Shown piece by piece: positions 14,834-25,117 of a stretch of 64,000 nucleotides of DNA. Location: NCBI GenBank assembly GCA_017554145.1, contig JAFZIZ010000005.1, positions 62,001-126,000 on the forward strand, in the 5' to 3' direction. The notes under the pieces are model-generated. The model saw only the letters and a program-made list of their open reading frames with translations. It was not told the DNA's origin and searched no databases. The stretch is from Prevotella sp. GTDB lineage: Bacteria; Bacteroidota; Bacteroidia; Bacteroidales; Bacteroidaceae. The position numbers were made by a program, and so were the translations under genes. How positions within the stretch are numbered: position 1 is the stretch's first letter; every line of letters begins with the position of its first letter.

Positions 14834-17633
14834 CCAGCACATCCACGTATGGGGGGCAAGGGTCCACAACCTGAAAAACGTGGACGTGACGATACCACGC
14901 CATTCACTCACCGTGATGACCGGTCTGAGTGGCAGCGGTAAGTCGTCGTTGGCCTTCGACACCATCTTCGCAGAGGGGCAACGGCGGTATATCGAGACCT
15001 TCTCGGCCTACGCCCGTAACTTCCTTGGTGGTATGGAGCGCCCCGACGTGGATAAGATTACTGGACTCTCACCAGTCATCAGCATCGAACAGAAGACGAC
15101 GAACAAAAATCCCCGTTCTACCGTAGGTACGACAACGGAGATCTACGACTATATGCGTCTGCTTTTTGCCCGTGCCGGTAAGGCATATAGTTATATGACG
15201 GGCGAGCCGATGGTGAAATACACCGAAGAGAAGGTGATTGACATGATCCAGCACGACTATGCCGGACGGAAGATACTGATTCTCGCACCAGTGGTAAGGG
15301 GACGTAAAGGTCATTACCGTGATCTCTTCGAGAGCCTGCGTCGCAAAGGCTTCCTGCATGTCCGTGTGGACGGTGAGGTACAGGAAATCACACAGGGCAT
15401 GAAGGTGGACCGCTATAAGACGCATGATATTGAGGTGGTGGTAGATAGGATGATGGTTCCTTCCGAACGACTAAAGAAAAGCGTGCAGATGGCGATGAAG
15501 CAGGGTGAGGGACTGTTGATGATTATGGACTATGAGACAGGAGCGGTGAAGCATTTCTCCAGACGATTGATGTGTCCGACAACAGGTATCTCGTATGGCG
15601 ACCCTGCCCCGAACACCTTCTCATTTAACTCGCCTCAAGGTGCCTGTCCTCGTTGCAAGGGCTTGGGCTATATCAACGAGATAGACCTAGAAAAGGTGAT
15701 TCCGAATCGCAAACTGAGTATTCACGATGGTGCTATCGTGCCACTGGGAAAATACAAGAACCAGATGATTTTCTGGCAGATTGATGCTATCCTGAAGAAA
15801 TATGACTTTGATATCAAAACACCTATTGACGAGATTCCCGACGAAGCGCTGAACGAGATACTCTATGGCTCACTGGACAATGTGCGTATCGACAAGGAAC
15901 TGGTACACACATCAAGTGACTATTTCGTGAGTTTCGACGGTATCGTGAAGTACTTGCGTAACGTCATGGAGAACGATGATAGCAGTAGCGGACAGAAATG
16001 GGCCGACCAGTTTCTGGCAGAATGTTTCTGCCCGGAATGCAAGGGGCAACGACTAAACCGCGAGGCCCTTTCGTATAAGATATGGAACAAGAATATCTCG
16101 GAGTTGGCTTCAATGGATTTGTCGGAGTTGAGGGAATGGCTGGATGAGGCCGAAAAGCATTTAGAGAACCAGCAACGGCAGATTGCTACGGAGATTCTAA
16201 AGGAAATCAGGACACGCTTGGACTTCCTGTTGGATGTCGGTCTCGACTACCTCGCTCTAAACCGTCCGTCGGCTTCACTGTCGGGAGGTGAGAGTCAGCG
16301 CATCCGTCTGGCCACACAGATCGGTTCACAACTTGTCAACGTGTTGTATATCCTCGACGAACCGAGCATCGGGCTGCATCAACGGGATAACGAACGACTG
16401 ATTCATTCGTTGAAGGAGTTGCGCGACTTGGGGAATACCGTCATCGTGGTGGAACATGACCGCGATATGATGGTGAATGCCGACTATATCGTGGATATCG
16501 GTCCGAAAGCGGGACGCAAAGGCGGTGAAGTAGTGTTCCAAGGGACACCCGAAGAGATGCTGAAAACGGATACTATCACGGCACAATATCTGAACGGCAG
16601 ACTCAAAATCGAGATTCCTTCCAAACGACGCAAAGGCAACACACAGAGCCTCGTTCTGAAAGGCTGCAAGGGTAATAACCTGAAGAATATCGATGTGGAA
16701 TTCCCATTAGGCAAACTCATCGTAGTGACGGGTGTGTCAGGATCAGGAAAATCGACACTCATCAACGAGACGCTCTACCCTATCCTCTCGAAGCATTTCT
16801 ACCGTTCCCTGCAACAACCGATGCCGTATGACTCGATAGAGGGACTGGAATATATAGATAAGGTAGTAAATGTTGATCAGAGTCCTATCGGTCGCACACC
16901 GCGTTCAAACCCTGCCACCTATACGGGTGTATTCTCGGATATCCGAAACCTATTCGTCCATTTGCCAGAGGCTCAGATTCGCGGCTATAAGCCCGGTCGC
17001 TTCTCGTTCAACGTGAAAGGAGGTCGCTGTGAGACATGTGGCGGCAACGGTTATAAGACGATTGAGATGAACTTCCTACCCGATATCCAGGTGCCTTGTG
17101 AGGAATGTCACGGCAAGCGCTATAACCGTGAGACGCTGGAAGTTCGTTTCAAAGGAAAATCCATTGCCGATGTGCTTGATATGACCATCAATCAGGCGGT
17201 AGAGTTCTTCGAGAACGTGCCTGATATCCTGCGGAGAATCAAGACCCTACAGGACGTAGGTCTGGGATACGTGAAACTCGGACAACCTTCTACGACACTT
17301 TCGGGTGGAGAGAGTCAGCGTGTGAAACTCGCCACTGAACTCGCCAAGAAAGATACCGGTAAGACATTGTATATCCTCGACGAACCTACCACGGGGCTAC
17401 ATTTTGAGGACATCCGCATCCTGATGGATGTACTTCAGAAACTCGTAGATCGAGGCAATACCGTCATCGTCATCGAGCATAACCTCGACGTCATCAAGCT
17501 CGCCGACTACATTATCGACATGGGGCCTGAAGGCGGTCGCAAGGGCGGTACCATCCTTTCTACTGGTACTCCTGAAGAGATTGCGAAATCGAAAAAAGGC
17601 TATACGCCCAAATTCCTCAAAAGAGAATTCTAA
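14823..17633 (+). CDS. uvrA: Excinuclease ABC subunit A
   Basis: UvrA is the damage-sensing ATPase of nucleotide excision repair and loads UvrB at lesions. The 936-residue product has two ABC ATPase halves: Walker A motifs GLSGSGKSSLAF (near residue 33) and GVSGSGKSTLIN (near 640), and signatures SGGESQRIRLAT and SGGESQRVKLAT. The C-terminal zinc module is intact (CETCGGNGYKT and CEECHGKRYN). The N-terminal zinc module has only one full CxxC pair (CPRCKGLG), because its partner reads CPTTGI; I recall this as usual in Bacteroidota UvrA. The ATG overlaps the preceding gene by 11 bases and gives the expected MSSDQHIHVWGARVHNLKN start. Confidence 0.97.
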   Translation: MSSDQHIHVWGARVHNLKNVDVTIPRHSLTVMTGLSGSGKSSLAFDTIFAEGQRRYIETFSAYARNFLGGMERPDVDKITGLSPVISIEQKTTNKNPRSTVGTTTEIYDYMRLLFARAGKAYSYMTGEPMVKYTEEKVIDMIQHDYAGRKILILAPVVRGRKGHYRDLFESLRRKGFLHVRVDGEVQEITQGMKVDRYKTHDIEVVVDRMMVPSERLKKSVQMAMKQGEGLLMIMDYETGAVKHFSRRLMCPTTGISYGDPAPNTFSFNSPQGACPRCKGLGYINEIDLEKVIPNRKLSIHDGAIVPLGKYKNQMIFWQIDAILKKYDFDIKTPIDEIPDEALNEILYGSLDNVRIDKELVHTSSDYFVSFDGIVKYLRNVMENDDSSSGQKWADQFLAECFCPECKGQRLNREALSYKIWNKNISELASMDLSELREWLDEAEKHLENQQRQIATEILKEIRTRLDFLLDVGLDYLALNRPSASLSGGESQRIRLATQIGSQLVNVLYILDEPSIGLHQRDNERLIHSLKELRDLGNTVIVVEHDRDMMVNADYIVDIGPKAGRKGGEVVFQGTPEEMLKTDTITAQYLNGRLKIEIPSKRRKGNTQSLVLKGCKGNNLKNIDVEFPLGKLIVVTGVSGSGKSTLINETLYPILSKHFYRSLQQPMPYDSIEGLEYIDKVVNVDQSPIGRTPRSNPATYTGVFSDIRNLFVHLPEAQIRGYKPGRFSFNVKGGRCETCGGNGYKTIEMNFLPDIQVPCEECHGKRYNRETLEVRFKGKSIADVLDMTINQAVEFFENVPDILRRIKTLQDVGLGYVKLGQPSTTLSGGESQRVKLATELAKKDTGKTLYILDEPTTGLHFEDIRILMDVLQKLVDRGNTVIVIEHNLDVIKLADYIIDMGPEGGRKGGTILSTGTPEEIAKSKKGYTPKFLKREF

Positions 17634-17635
17634 AA

Positions 17636-17672
17636 AACAAAAGGGCATCCGTTTGGATGCCCTTTTTGTTTT
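17636..17672. terminator. Bidirectional terminator between uvrA and nuoN
   Basis: The stem AAAGGGCATCC / GGATGCCCTTT around a GTTT loop is flanked by an A run on the left and a T run on the right. It can therefore end both the uvrA transcript and the converging nuo transcript. Confidence 0.92.
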
Positions 17673-17688
17673 AGATATATGCTGTTTC

Positions 17689-19119
17689 CTACAACGCAGA
17701 GGCTGCGAAAAGCCAATCATAGATGCAGGAGCAGATGCCGAAGAGGGCAATACCCACAGTGCAGACTGCCAACGCTACACGAGTGGTCATCTCAGTGCGG
17801 AATGCAGGCAGCGGACTGTCGGACGGTTTGATATACATCGCCTTCACTATCAGCAGATAGTAGTAGAGTGACACCACTGTATTAATCAATGCCACGAATA
17901 CTACGAAGTAAGCCCAGAATGAACCTTGCTCGGCAGCGGCCATGAACACGAAGAACTTCGAGAACATACCAGCGAACGGAGGAATACCTGCCAATGAGAA
18001 GAGTGCCAGCGTCATCAGAAACGACAGCTTGGGATTGGTCTGATAAAGACCATTGTAGGTTGACATCAGTGTCGAACCACTCTTCTGTTCTACCGCACTA
18101 ATGACGGTGAAGACTGCCATATTAGCTACGACATATACCAGTATATAGTACATCAGTGCCGTCATACCCGTCTGCGAAACACCGATGACTGCCAACATGA
18201 TATAACCTGCCTGAGAGATAGAACTGAACGCCATGAAGCGCTTCAACTCCGACTGTCGGATAGCAAACAGGTTGGCAATCGTGATGCTCAACACGATGAC
18301 GATATAGAGCATATACTCTCCATAGGCCACCAGCGGTGTGAAGGCCTTCGCCAAGATAACCATCAGCGCAAAAGCAGCGGCACCCTTCGAGCAGACACTC
18401 AGATAACCCGTGACGGGCGTCGGGGCTCCCTCGTAAGTATCAGCCGTCCAGAAATGGAACGGAACGAGCGAGAGCTTGAAGCCCAGTCCGCTAAAGAAGA
18501 ATACCAGTCCCATGATGGCTAGAGGACTCACGGTGAGTACCTGAGCGACATCATTGAAATAGAGCGTGCCCGCAGCGGCATAGACAAAGGAAAGACCAAA
18601 GAGCATTATACCACTTGAGAATGTGGCAATGAGCACATACTTGGCTCCAGCCTCAGCAGAATTCTTTTTCCACTTATCAAGTGCTACCAAGCAAGCCATC
18701 GGCACACTAGCCATCTCCAATCCCAAGAAGAACATCAGGAAGTTACCGCTGGAAGTCATAATAAACATACCCAGCAACGTGGAGAGTACAAGCATATAAA
18801 ACTCGCCCTCATTCCTTTTGACCTCGTTCTTCAGCCAAGGCTCTGCCATAATCAGCACAATGAGCGTACCGACACTCAGGATGATCTTCATGACATTAGA
18901 AGCCTGAGATGCAACATACATACCTCCGAAAGCCTCAGCAGGTTCGGACAGCAAAGCGATGCGGACTGGCAACACAACCATCAGAGCAACAGTCACTGCA
19001 AAGAGGACATCATGCTTCTTCTCACTACGATGTGCGATGAAGTCTACTACGAAAACAGCTAACAAGATGATAACGAGATAAAACTCGGGAATCATATTTA
19101 AGAATTGTCCGTAATTCAT
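17689..19119 (-). CDS. nuoN: NADH-quinone oxidoreductase subunit N
   Basis: NuoN is one of three antiporter-like proton-pumping subunits of respiratory complex I in the inner membrane. The 476-residue product has about fourteen hydrophobic helices. The conserved helix-5 glutamate region is [21 protein letters not shown], and a lysine-bearing helix follows ([15 protein letters not shown], then [20 protein letters not shown]). It is the last gene of the nuo operon, 18 bases after nuoM, and ends before the shared terminator at 17636. Confidence 0.96.
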   Translation of the reverse strand: MNYGQFLNMIPEFYLVIILLAVFVVDFIAHRSEKKHDVLFAVTVALMVVLPVRIALLSEPAEAFGGMYVASQASNVMKIILSVGTLIVLIMAEPWLKNEVKRNEGEFYMLVLSTLLGMFIMTSSGNFLMFFLGLEMASVPMACLVALDKWKKNSAEAGAKYVLIATFSSGIMLFGLSFVYAAAGTLYFNDVAQVLTVSPLAIMGLVFFFSGLGFKLSLVPFHFWTADTYEGAPTPVTGYLSVCSKGAAAFALMVILAKAFTPLVAYGEYMLYIVIVLSITIANLFAIRQSELKRFMAFSSISQAGYIMLAVIGVSQTGMTALMYYILVYVVANMAVFTVISAVEQKSGSTLMSTYNGLYQTNPKLSFLMTLALFSLAGIPPFAGMFSKFFVFMAAAEQGSFWAYFVVFVALINTVVSLYYYLLIVKAMYIKPSDSPLPAFRTEMTTRVALAVCTVGIALFGICSCIYDWLFAASAL

Positions 19120-19137
19120 ATCTTTCGTCCTCCTTTA

Positions 19138-20619
19138 TTAAATGATATTAGCAAGAATAGGTCCTACGGCATCACTGATGACATTGCTTGCCCACAAGGG
19201 GAATAAACCGAGACCTGCCACACAAGCGATGAGGCAGATGACAGCAACGCGCTCGTCCCATGTCGCATCGGTCAACTCAAGATAATGCTTGTTCTTCACC
19301 TCGCCATACAGTATCTTACCTACAACGCGGAGGATATAGACTGCCGTCACAACGATAGAGGTACAAGCAATGATTGTTGCCACACGATGGAAATTGTCGG
19401 GATTCTCGAAAGAGCCCACAAAGATAGTCATCTCAGCAATGAAACCTGAGAAGCCAGGCAAGCCGAGGTTGGCCAAACCTGCTACGACATAACCCACAGC
19501 AAGGAAAGGCATAATCTTCATCAAACCATCCAAATAGCGGATATCACGAGTATGGGTACGACCATAGATCATACCGATGAGGGCAAAGAAGAGAGCCGTC
19601 ATCAAACCATGAGACAACATCTGAAGGATAGCACCTGTACAAGATGTCTTGGTCATCATCAACAGTGCAAAGAGCACCAAGCCGCAGTGAGACACCGACG
19701 AGTAAGCGTTGATGTACTTCAAGTCTGTTTGTACACAAGCGGAGAAGGCACCATAGACTACCGAGATGGTAGTGAGAATCAGAAATATCCAAGCTAACTC
19801 ATTGGCAGCGTCAGGCAACAGATACATAGCCACACGGAAACAGCCATAGCCTCCCAGTTTCATCAACACACCAGCGTGAAGCATTGATACAGCCGTAGGC
19901 GCTGAAGCATGACCATCGGGTGACCATGTGTGGAAAGGGAACAGCGCACCCAACACTCCGAAACCAATGAAGATGAAGGGGAAGAACACCTTCTGTGTCT
20001 CTACAGGGATATTATTCAGGGAGGCAATCTCAATGACATTCATCGTGGTGGCACCACTATAATAATAGATGCCTAAGATACCGATTATCAAGAGGGCGGA
20101 ACCTCCCATCAGCATCAACGTCAACTTCATGGCGGCATATTCCTTATTACCACTACCCCACACACCAATCAACAGGTACATGGGAATAAGGGCTACCTCA
20201 TAGAACATGAACATAGTGAACATATCAGTGCAGATGAAGAAGCCATAGACCCCCGTAGAAAGAAGGGTGAACCAAAGGAAGTACTCCTTCGTCAACGGTT
20301 TGAGTTGCCAAGAGGCAAACGTTCCCGTGAAAACGATGATGCTCGACAGCAATAACATCACGACGGATATACCGTCTACACCTACTGAATATGCGATATT
20401 AAGAGGCTTGAACCAAGGCATTGAAGCCGTCAACAACATCACATCAGTATTACCTGCCGCACGTTGCTGAACGAAATAGATGGTCAGCCATACTGACAGG
20501 GCCAGCAAACAAGAAGCGCCAGCCACCATCACACCACGCACCTGATTGAGACTCTTGGCCAACCAAAGGCCAAGAAGCATTAGGGCGGGGATTACTACGA
20601 ATAATGTTAATATACTCAT
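19138..20619 (-). CDS. nuoM: NADH-quinone oxidoreductase subunit M
   Basis: NuoM is the second antiporter-like subunit of complex I. The 493-residue, strongly hydrophobic product carries the helix-5 glutamate segment MFMFYEVALIPMYLLIGVWG. The pump loop reads FPFHTWSPDGHASAPTAVSMLHAGVLMKLGGYG and a conserved later segment reads LPGFSGFIAEMTIF. Length and order, between nuoL and nuoN with gaps of 17 and 18 bases, are those of the family. Confidence 0.97.
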   Translation of the reverse strand: MSILTLFVVIPALMLLGLWLAKSLNQVRGVMVAGASCLLALSVWLTIYFVQQRAAGNTDVMLLTASMPWFKPLNIAYSVGVDGISVVMLLLSSIIVFTGTFASWQLKPLTKEYFLWFTLLSTGVYGFFICTDMFTMFMFYEVALIPMYLLIGVWGSGNKEYAAMKLTLMLMGGSALLIIGILGIYYYSGATTMNVIEIASLNNIPVETQKVFFPFIFIGFGVLGALFPFHTWSPDGHASAPTAVSMLHAGVLMKLGGYGCFRVAMYLLPDAANELAWIFLILTTISVVYGAFSACVQTDLKYINAYSSVSHCGLVLFALLMMTKTSCTGAILQMLSHGLMTALFFALIGMIYGRTHTRDIRYLDGLMKIMPFLAVGYVVAGLANLGLPGFSGFIAEMTIFVGSFENPDNFHRVATIIACTSIVVTAVYILRVVGKILYGEVKNKHYLELTDATWDERVAVICLIACVAGLGLFPLWASNVISDAVGPILANII

Positions 20620-20636
20620 AATTGTATCTTTCTATT

Positions 20637-22634
20637 TTAGATTGCAAGCAGGATTAAAGTGATGGCCACAGAACCCGTCAGGAACCAGACAGCATACTGA
20701 CGGATATCACCACTCTGCCAGGGACGAATACTCTCACCGGCCTCGTTAGCGCTCCATGCCATGAAGTTGAACGTACCGTCAACCACATGACGGTCGAACC
20801 AAGCAACGGGCTTAGAAATGCAACGGAAAATGATGCGATGGGTGACATACTGCCATATCTCATCCTGATAGAAACGCTTATAAGCTGCCTGATGCAACTT
20901 CGGGAACGTCTTATACAGACGATCAGCAATAGGCTGACGCTCACCTTTATAGATATAGGTGGCGAGACAGATGCTCAGGATAGCGATAATCGTAGAAGTC
21001 AAAGCAATCTGTGTATCAAAATGAATGGTGTAATTGGTACTTTCGGCATTGACAAACTGACCGAAAGAGCCTCCCCATCCTGCAAAGCCAGCAATGGTAG
21101 AGTATATACCTACACCCATCGTGATAACACAAAGCACAATCAGAGGAACAGTCATCGTAGCAGGAGCCTCATGAGGAGTATGGTGTGCATGAGCCTCTTT
21201 GTTCTCCGTACCCCAGAAGATTCCGTAATACAGGCGGAACATATAGAAAGCAGTCATAGCAGCGATACCCGTCATGATCCAACCGACCACTGGGCTGTAG
21301 GCAAAGCAAGCTGTGATGATCTCATCCTTCGAGCTGAAGCCTGAGAAGAACGGAATACCTGCGATGGCGAAACAAGAAATCAAGAATGTGATATTCGTAA
21401 TCGGCATATATTTACGCAGACCTCCCATCATTGCCATTTCATTGCTGTGGACAGCATGGATGATACAACCAGCACCCAAGAACAGGCAAGCCTTGAACAT
21501 AGCGTGGGTAAACAGGTGGAACATACCAGCCATGAAACCAAGTTGTGCATGATTATCAAGAACACCATGCTCACCTGGCAATGAAACACCCAGTGCTACC
21601 ATCATGAAGGCAATTTGCGAAATCGTCGAGAAGGCCAACACACGTTTGATATCACTCTGTGCACATGCTACAGCAGCGGCATAAAAAGCGGTGAACACAC
21701 CCACCCAAACCACAATACTCAACTGTGGTTGTGCATATTCTACCCAAAGAGGGAACATACGGGCAATTTGGAACACACCAGCTACCACCATCGTTGCAGC
21801 GTGGATCAAGGCCGATACAGGTGTTGGACCCTCCATAGCATCAGGCAACCAAATGTGCAAGGGGAACATCGCACTCTTACCAGCACCACCAATGAACATC
21901 AGCACCAATGCAGTAGGAATAATCATCGCACCGAATGACATTGCCTTGGCTGCATTACCTGCAATAAACGGAGTTGTGCCCTCGCCCATCACGATTTCAC
22001 CGGCAAACGAGAAACTGAACGAATCAGTATAATAGCCGAAGAGCAGAATACCAATCAGGAAGAACATATCCGCAAAGCGCGTCACGATGAAAGCCTTCTT
22101 AGAGGCGGCGATAGCTGGCTTCAACGGATAGTAGAATCCAATCAGCAGATAGGAAGAAACACCTACCAACTCCCAAAAAGTATACATCTGGAAGATATTC
22201 GTAGCTAATACTAATCCAAGCATTGACATGGTGAAGAGACTCAGGAATGCGTAGTAACGCTGGAAGCCTTTCTCGCCATGCATATAGCCGAATGAATAGA
22301 TATGTACCATAAACGATACCGTCGAGATGACAATCAGCATCATCACTGAGATAGGATCCAGCAGGATACCCATATCGAAATGCAGATTACCCAACGGCAA
22401 CCATGTGTAGTTATAAGGAACTAATGTGGCATAAGTACCATCAGCCAGACGGTCGGCTGTGAAATAAGCGAATGCCGTCAGGTAGGACAATGCCGTTACC
22501 AGTCCCAATGATGTAGTGCCGATAAGACCTGCCGTCTTATGGGACATCTTCATACCCGCCAACGCAAGAATCACAAAGGAAAGCGCAGGCAGCAGAAGAA
22601 TCAGAAATGAATAACTATATATCTCCATAACCAT
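20637..22634 (-). CDS. nuoL: NADH-quinone oxidoreductase subunit L
   Basis: NuoL is the largest and most distal pump subunit and carries the long lateral helix of complex I. The 665-residue product has FWELVGVSSYLLIGFYY (helix-5 glutamate), FPLHIWLPDAMEGPTPVSALIHAATMVVAG (pump loop) and a C-terminal amphipathic stretch that includes KGERQPIADRLYKTFPKLH. The ATG at 22634 directly abuts the nuoK stop; a second in-frame ATG six bases downstream (MEIYSYSF) is an equally good start. Confidence 0.97.
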   Translation of the reverse strand: MVMEIYSYSFLILLLPALSFVILALAGMKMSHKTAGLIGTTSLGLVTALSYLTAFAYFTADRLADGTYATLVPYNYTWLPLGNLHFDMGILLDPISVMMLIVISTVSFMVHIYSFGYMHGEKGFQRYYAFLSLFTMSMLGLVLATNIFQMYTFWELVGVSSYLLIGFYYPLKPAIAASKKAFIVTRFADMFFLIGILLFGYYTDSFSFSFAGEIVMGEGTTPFIAGNAAKAMSFGAMIIPTALVLMFIGGAGKSAMFPLHIWLPDAMEGPTPVSALIHAATMVVAGVFQIARMFPLWVEYAQPQLSIVVWVGVFTAFYAAAVACAQSDIKRVLAFSTISQIAFMMVALGVSLPGEHGVLDNHAQLGFMAGMFHLFTHAMFKACLFLGAGCIIHAVHSNEMAMMGGLRKYMPITNITFLISCFAIAGIPFFSGFSSKDEIITACFAYSPVVGWIMTGIAAMTAFYMFRLYYGIFWGTENKEAHAHHTPHEAPATMTVPLIVLCVITMGVGIYSTIAGFAGWGGSFGQFVNAESTNYTIHFDTQIALTSTIIAILSICLATYIYKGERQPIADRLYKTFPKLHQAAYKRFYQDEIWQYVTHRIIFRCISKPVAWFDRHVVDGTFNFMAWSANEAGESIRPWQSGDIRQYAVWFLTGSVAITLILLAI

Positions 22635-22943
22635 TTACCATTTCATATTCTTAATACTGTCAACGCTATCGCTCCGGAAGTTACGATAGACATTGATGAT
22701 AATTGCAATAGCTACTGCCGATTCTGCCGCTGCTACACCTATCACAAAGAGGGTCATAAACATACCTTCCATCCCGTTGGGATAAAGCAGACGGTTGATA
22801 GCAGCGAAATTGATGTCCACTGCATTGAGAACTAACTCTACAGAGATGAGCATAGCGATTAAGTTGCGACGAGTCACAAAGCCATAGACGCCAATGAAGA
22901 ACAACAGCGCACTCAGCGCGAAATAACATTCAATAGGTATCAT
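22635..22943 (-). CDS. nuoK: NADH-quinone oxidoreductase subunit K
   Basis: NuoK is a three-helix membrane subunit (MrpC-like) of the complex I arm. I set the start at the ATG giving MIPIECYFALSALLFFIG, which makes a 102-residue protein of the usual size and a 4-base ATGA overlap with nuoJ. A longer frame would add 15 untypical residues inside nuoJ. The two conserved membrane glutamates are visible in MLISVELVLNAVDINF and GVAAAESAVAIAII. Confidence 0.95.
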   Translation of the reverse strand: MIPIECYFALSALLFFIGVYGFVTRRNLIAMLISVELVLNAVDINFAAINRLLYPNGMEGMFMTLFVIGVAAAESAVAIAIIINVYRNFRSDSVDSIKNMKW

Positions 22944-23455
22944 TGTTTCTCCTCCTTTCTTGCTATAACCAAACCACCAATAATACATGCCAGTAGGAAC
23001 ACTGAGATAAACTCAAAGGGAAGTACATATTGATACTTTCCACTACCTACTAGCGCCATACCAATCTCCTTCATAGGAAGTTCCGTATTGGAAATCTCCT
23101 GAGTGACAAAACCAGTCTTCAACAGAATCAAACCGACAACTACCAGTCCTGCTAAGGCAGCCAGACCACCCGTAATCATCTTACTGGCTTTCACTCTTTC
23201 TTCCATTCCCTGGAGTGAACGTTTGCTCACTAACTGGATGGCAAAGACGAAAATCATCGTCACACCTCCAGCATAAACGGCTATCTGAGCAGCACCTAAG
23301 AAGGTATAGTCTAACAAGAAATAAATGCCTGCTACTCCTAAGAGTACAAACAACATATATGTCGCAGCACGCATGATTCGTGTCGTCGTCACACAAAGCA
23401 ACGCCGATATAACAATGACTGCTGCAAAAATCGTAAACATTACTATATTACCCAT
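22940..23455 (-). CDS. nuoJ: NADH-quinone oxidoreductase subunit J
   Basis: NuoJ is a five-helix membrane subunit next to the quinone site. The 171-residue product has the conserved helix-3 region YTFLGAAQIAVYAGGVTMIFVFAI. The rest is hydrophobic except for a basic loop, SKRSLQGMEERVKASK. It overlaps nuoK by four bases and follows nuoI by six. Confidence 0.95.
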   Translation of the reverse strand: MGNIVMFTIFAAVIVISALLCVTTTRIMRAATYMLFVLLGVAGIYFLLDYTFLGAAQIAVYAGGVTMIFVFAIQLVSKRSLQGMEERVKASKMITGGLAALAGLVVVGLILLKTGFVTQEISNTELPMKEIGMALVGSGKYQYVLPFEFISVFLLACIIGGLVIARKEEKQ

Positions 23456-23461
23456 AACTGT

Positions 23462-24007
23462 TTACTTCGTTTTAGTATTAAACTTACCGATTTCCTGAGG
23501 AGCACCACCGTCAATCAGATGAGGCAGTGAACCACCCTTGTAAATCTCCTTGTCAAGATGAAGCACCAAGGCACCACGATCAAAAACACTGTTTTCAAAA
23601 TCGTTAGTGAACTCAATGGCATCAAAGTTGCAGGCATTCGTACAGAGCTGGCAGAACATACAGTCGCCCAAGTCGTACTGATAGTCATCGAGTACTTTCT
23701 TTTTCTTACCAGTCTCAGGATCCTCTTCCATGTGGGAAGTAATCTTAATAGTGCCATTCGGACAAGTTTTCTCGCACAATGTACAAGCCGTACACTTATA
23801 ACTACCATCCTCATTACGCTTGAAAACCAAACGTCCACGATGACGCTTTGCCACATGAAGTGTCGTCTTGCGGTTCTCAGGATATTGCTCTGTCGACTTG
23901 TTGGTAAAGAAATCTTTGAAATATTCCTTCCAAGTAATCTTCATACCTGTAGCCAGCGTCTTCAGACCATGTCCTATTTCTCCGAAATATGATTTATTAT
24001 CTTCCAT
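23462..24007 (-). CDS. nuoI: NADH-quinone oxidoreductase subunit I (2x[4Fe-4S])
   Basis: NuoI carries electrons to the terminal cluster of complex I. In its 181 residues both ferredoxin motifs are complete: CTACTLCEKTCPNG near residues 79-90 and CMFCQLCTNACNFDAIEF near 124-140. Because nuoE, nuoF and nuoG are absent from the cluster, this subunit is the probable electron entry point for an unknown donor such as ferredoxin. It lies between nuoH and nuoJ with gaps under ten bases. Confidence 0.96.
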   Translation of the reverse strand: MEDNKSYFGEIGHGLKTLATGMKITWKEYFKDFFTNKSTEQYPENRKTTLHVAKRHRGRLVFKRNEDGSYKCTACTLCEKTCPNGTIKITSHMEEDPETGKKKKVLDDYQYDLGDCMFCQLCTNACNFDAIEFTNDFENSVFDRGALVLHLDKEIYKGGSLPHLIDGGAPQEIGKFNTKTK

Positions 24008-24016
24008 TGCTACACC

Positions 24017-25105
24017 TTATTTAATATATAAGCCCAAAGCCACTATCACCGTCATCAATACGAGATTAATGAGACCTAGTGGCATCAAGTACTTCCACTC
24101 CAGTTTCAGGATCTGGTCAATACGCAAACGGGGGAATGTCCATTTAATCCACATCAGAATCCATACCAAGAAGAAAGCCTTACCCATAAACCATACAATA
24201 CCTGGGATGTAATTCATCACCTCATCAAAAGCCTCAATGCCGATGTTCACAGGAGCCCAACCACCAAGAAATACCGTAGCGGCAATACCTGCGATGATAA
24301 AGAGATTCAAGAACTCTGCAAGGTAGAAGAAACCAAAGCCCATACCAGAATACTCCGTATGATGACCTGCCGTCAACTCACTCTCAGCCTCTGCCATATC
24401 GAACGGACCACGGTTAGCCTCTGCATTACCTGCAACGAGGAATACCAAGAAAGCAATGATAGCAGGAATATGACCTTGGAAAATGAGCCATTTCCATGGA
24501 CCCGTCTGAGCCTCAACGATACCACTCATCTGCATCGTACCTGTCAGGATTACAGCAGTAATCAAGCACAGACAAAGTGACATCTCATAAGAAATCATCT
24601 GCACAGCAGCACGCATGGCCGAAACCACAGAGTACTTGTTGTTAGAGCCCCAACCTGCGAGAAAGATACCTATTACGCCTATCGAAGAGATGGCAGTAAG
24701 CAGGAATACGCCCACATTGAAATCAAGTACTGTAGCACCATTGTTCCAAGGAAGGAAGGAGAAAGCACCAACAGAACCGATAATCACCAATAATGGAGCC
24801 ACAATATAGAGGAATTTATCCGCCTTATCAACGAAGAAAATCTCTTTGATGAGCATCTTCAAGACATCAGCAAACACCTGTAGCAACCCCCAGTATCCAA
24901 CACGCATAGGGCCTAAACGACACTGGAAATAAGCACATACTTTACGCTCCATGAATATCAGTGCTATAGCAATCAGTGCATATCCTACAAGGATACCAAC
25001 ACCAACCAATATACACTCTATCAATATCGACCAGAAATCTCCTAAACCGAGCGTATCGCGAAGGAGAGCGTCGAACCATTGTGTAACTATACTAAAATCA
25101 AACAT
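24017..25105 (-). CDS. nuoH: NADH-quinone oxidoreductase subunit H
   Basis: NuoH forms much of the quinone chamber at the junction of the two arms. The 362-residue membrane protein has the landmarks MERKVCAYFQCRLGPMRVGYWGLLQVFAD, GNAEANRGPFDMAEAESELTAGHHTEYSGM and a C-terminal WTFPRLRIDQILKLEWK. The glutamates of the E-channel loop are present. It follows nuoCD by 12 bases. Confidence 0.97.
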   Translation of the reverse strand: MFDFSIVTQWFDALLRDTLGLGDFWSILIECILVGVGILVGYALIAIALIFMERKVCAYFQCRLGPMRVGYWGLLQVFADVLKMLIKEIFFVDKADKFLYIVAPLLVIIGSVGAFSFLPWNNGATVLDFNVGVFLLTAISSIGVIGIFLAGWGSNNKYSVVSAMRAAVQMISYEMSLCLCLITAVILTGTMQMSGIVEAQTGPWKWLIFQGHIPAIIAFLVFLVAGNAEANRGPFDMAEAESELTAGHHTEYSGMGFGFFYLAEFLNLFIIAGIAATVFLGGWAPVNIGIEAFDEVMNYIPGIVWFMGKAFFLVWILMWIKWTFPRLRIDQILKLEWKYLMPLGLINLVLMTVIVALGLYIK

Positions 25106-25117
25106 AATCCTTCGCTT

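Noticed and set aside
14823-17633. Damaged zinc site in UvrA
   Set aside because: The CPTTGI variant of the first module is, from memory, normal in Bacteroidota UvrA and the second module is intact.
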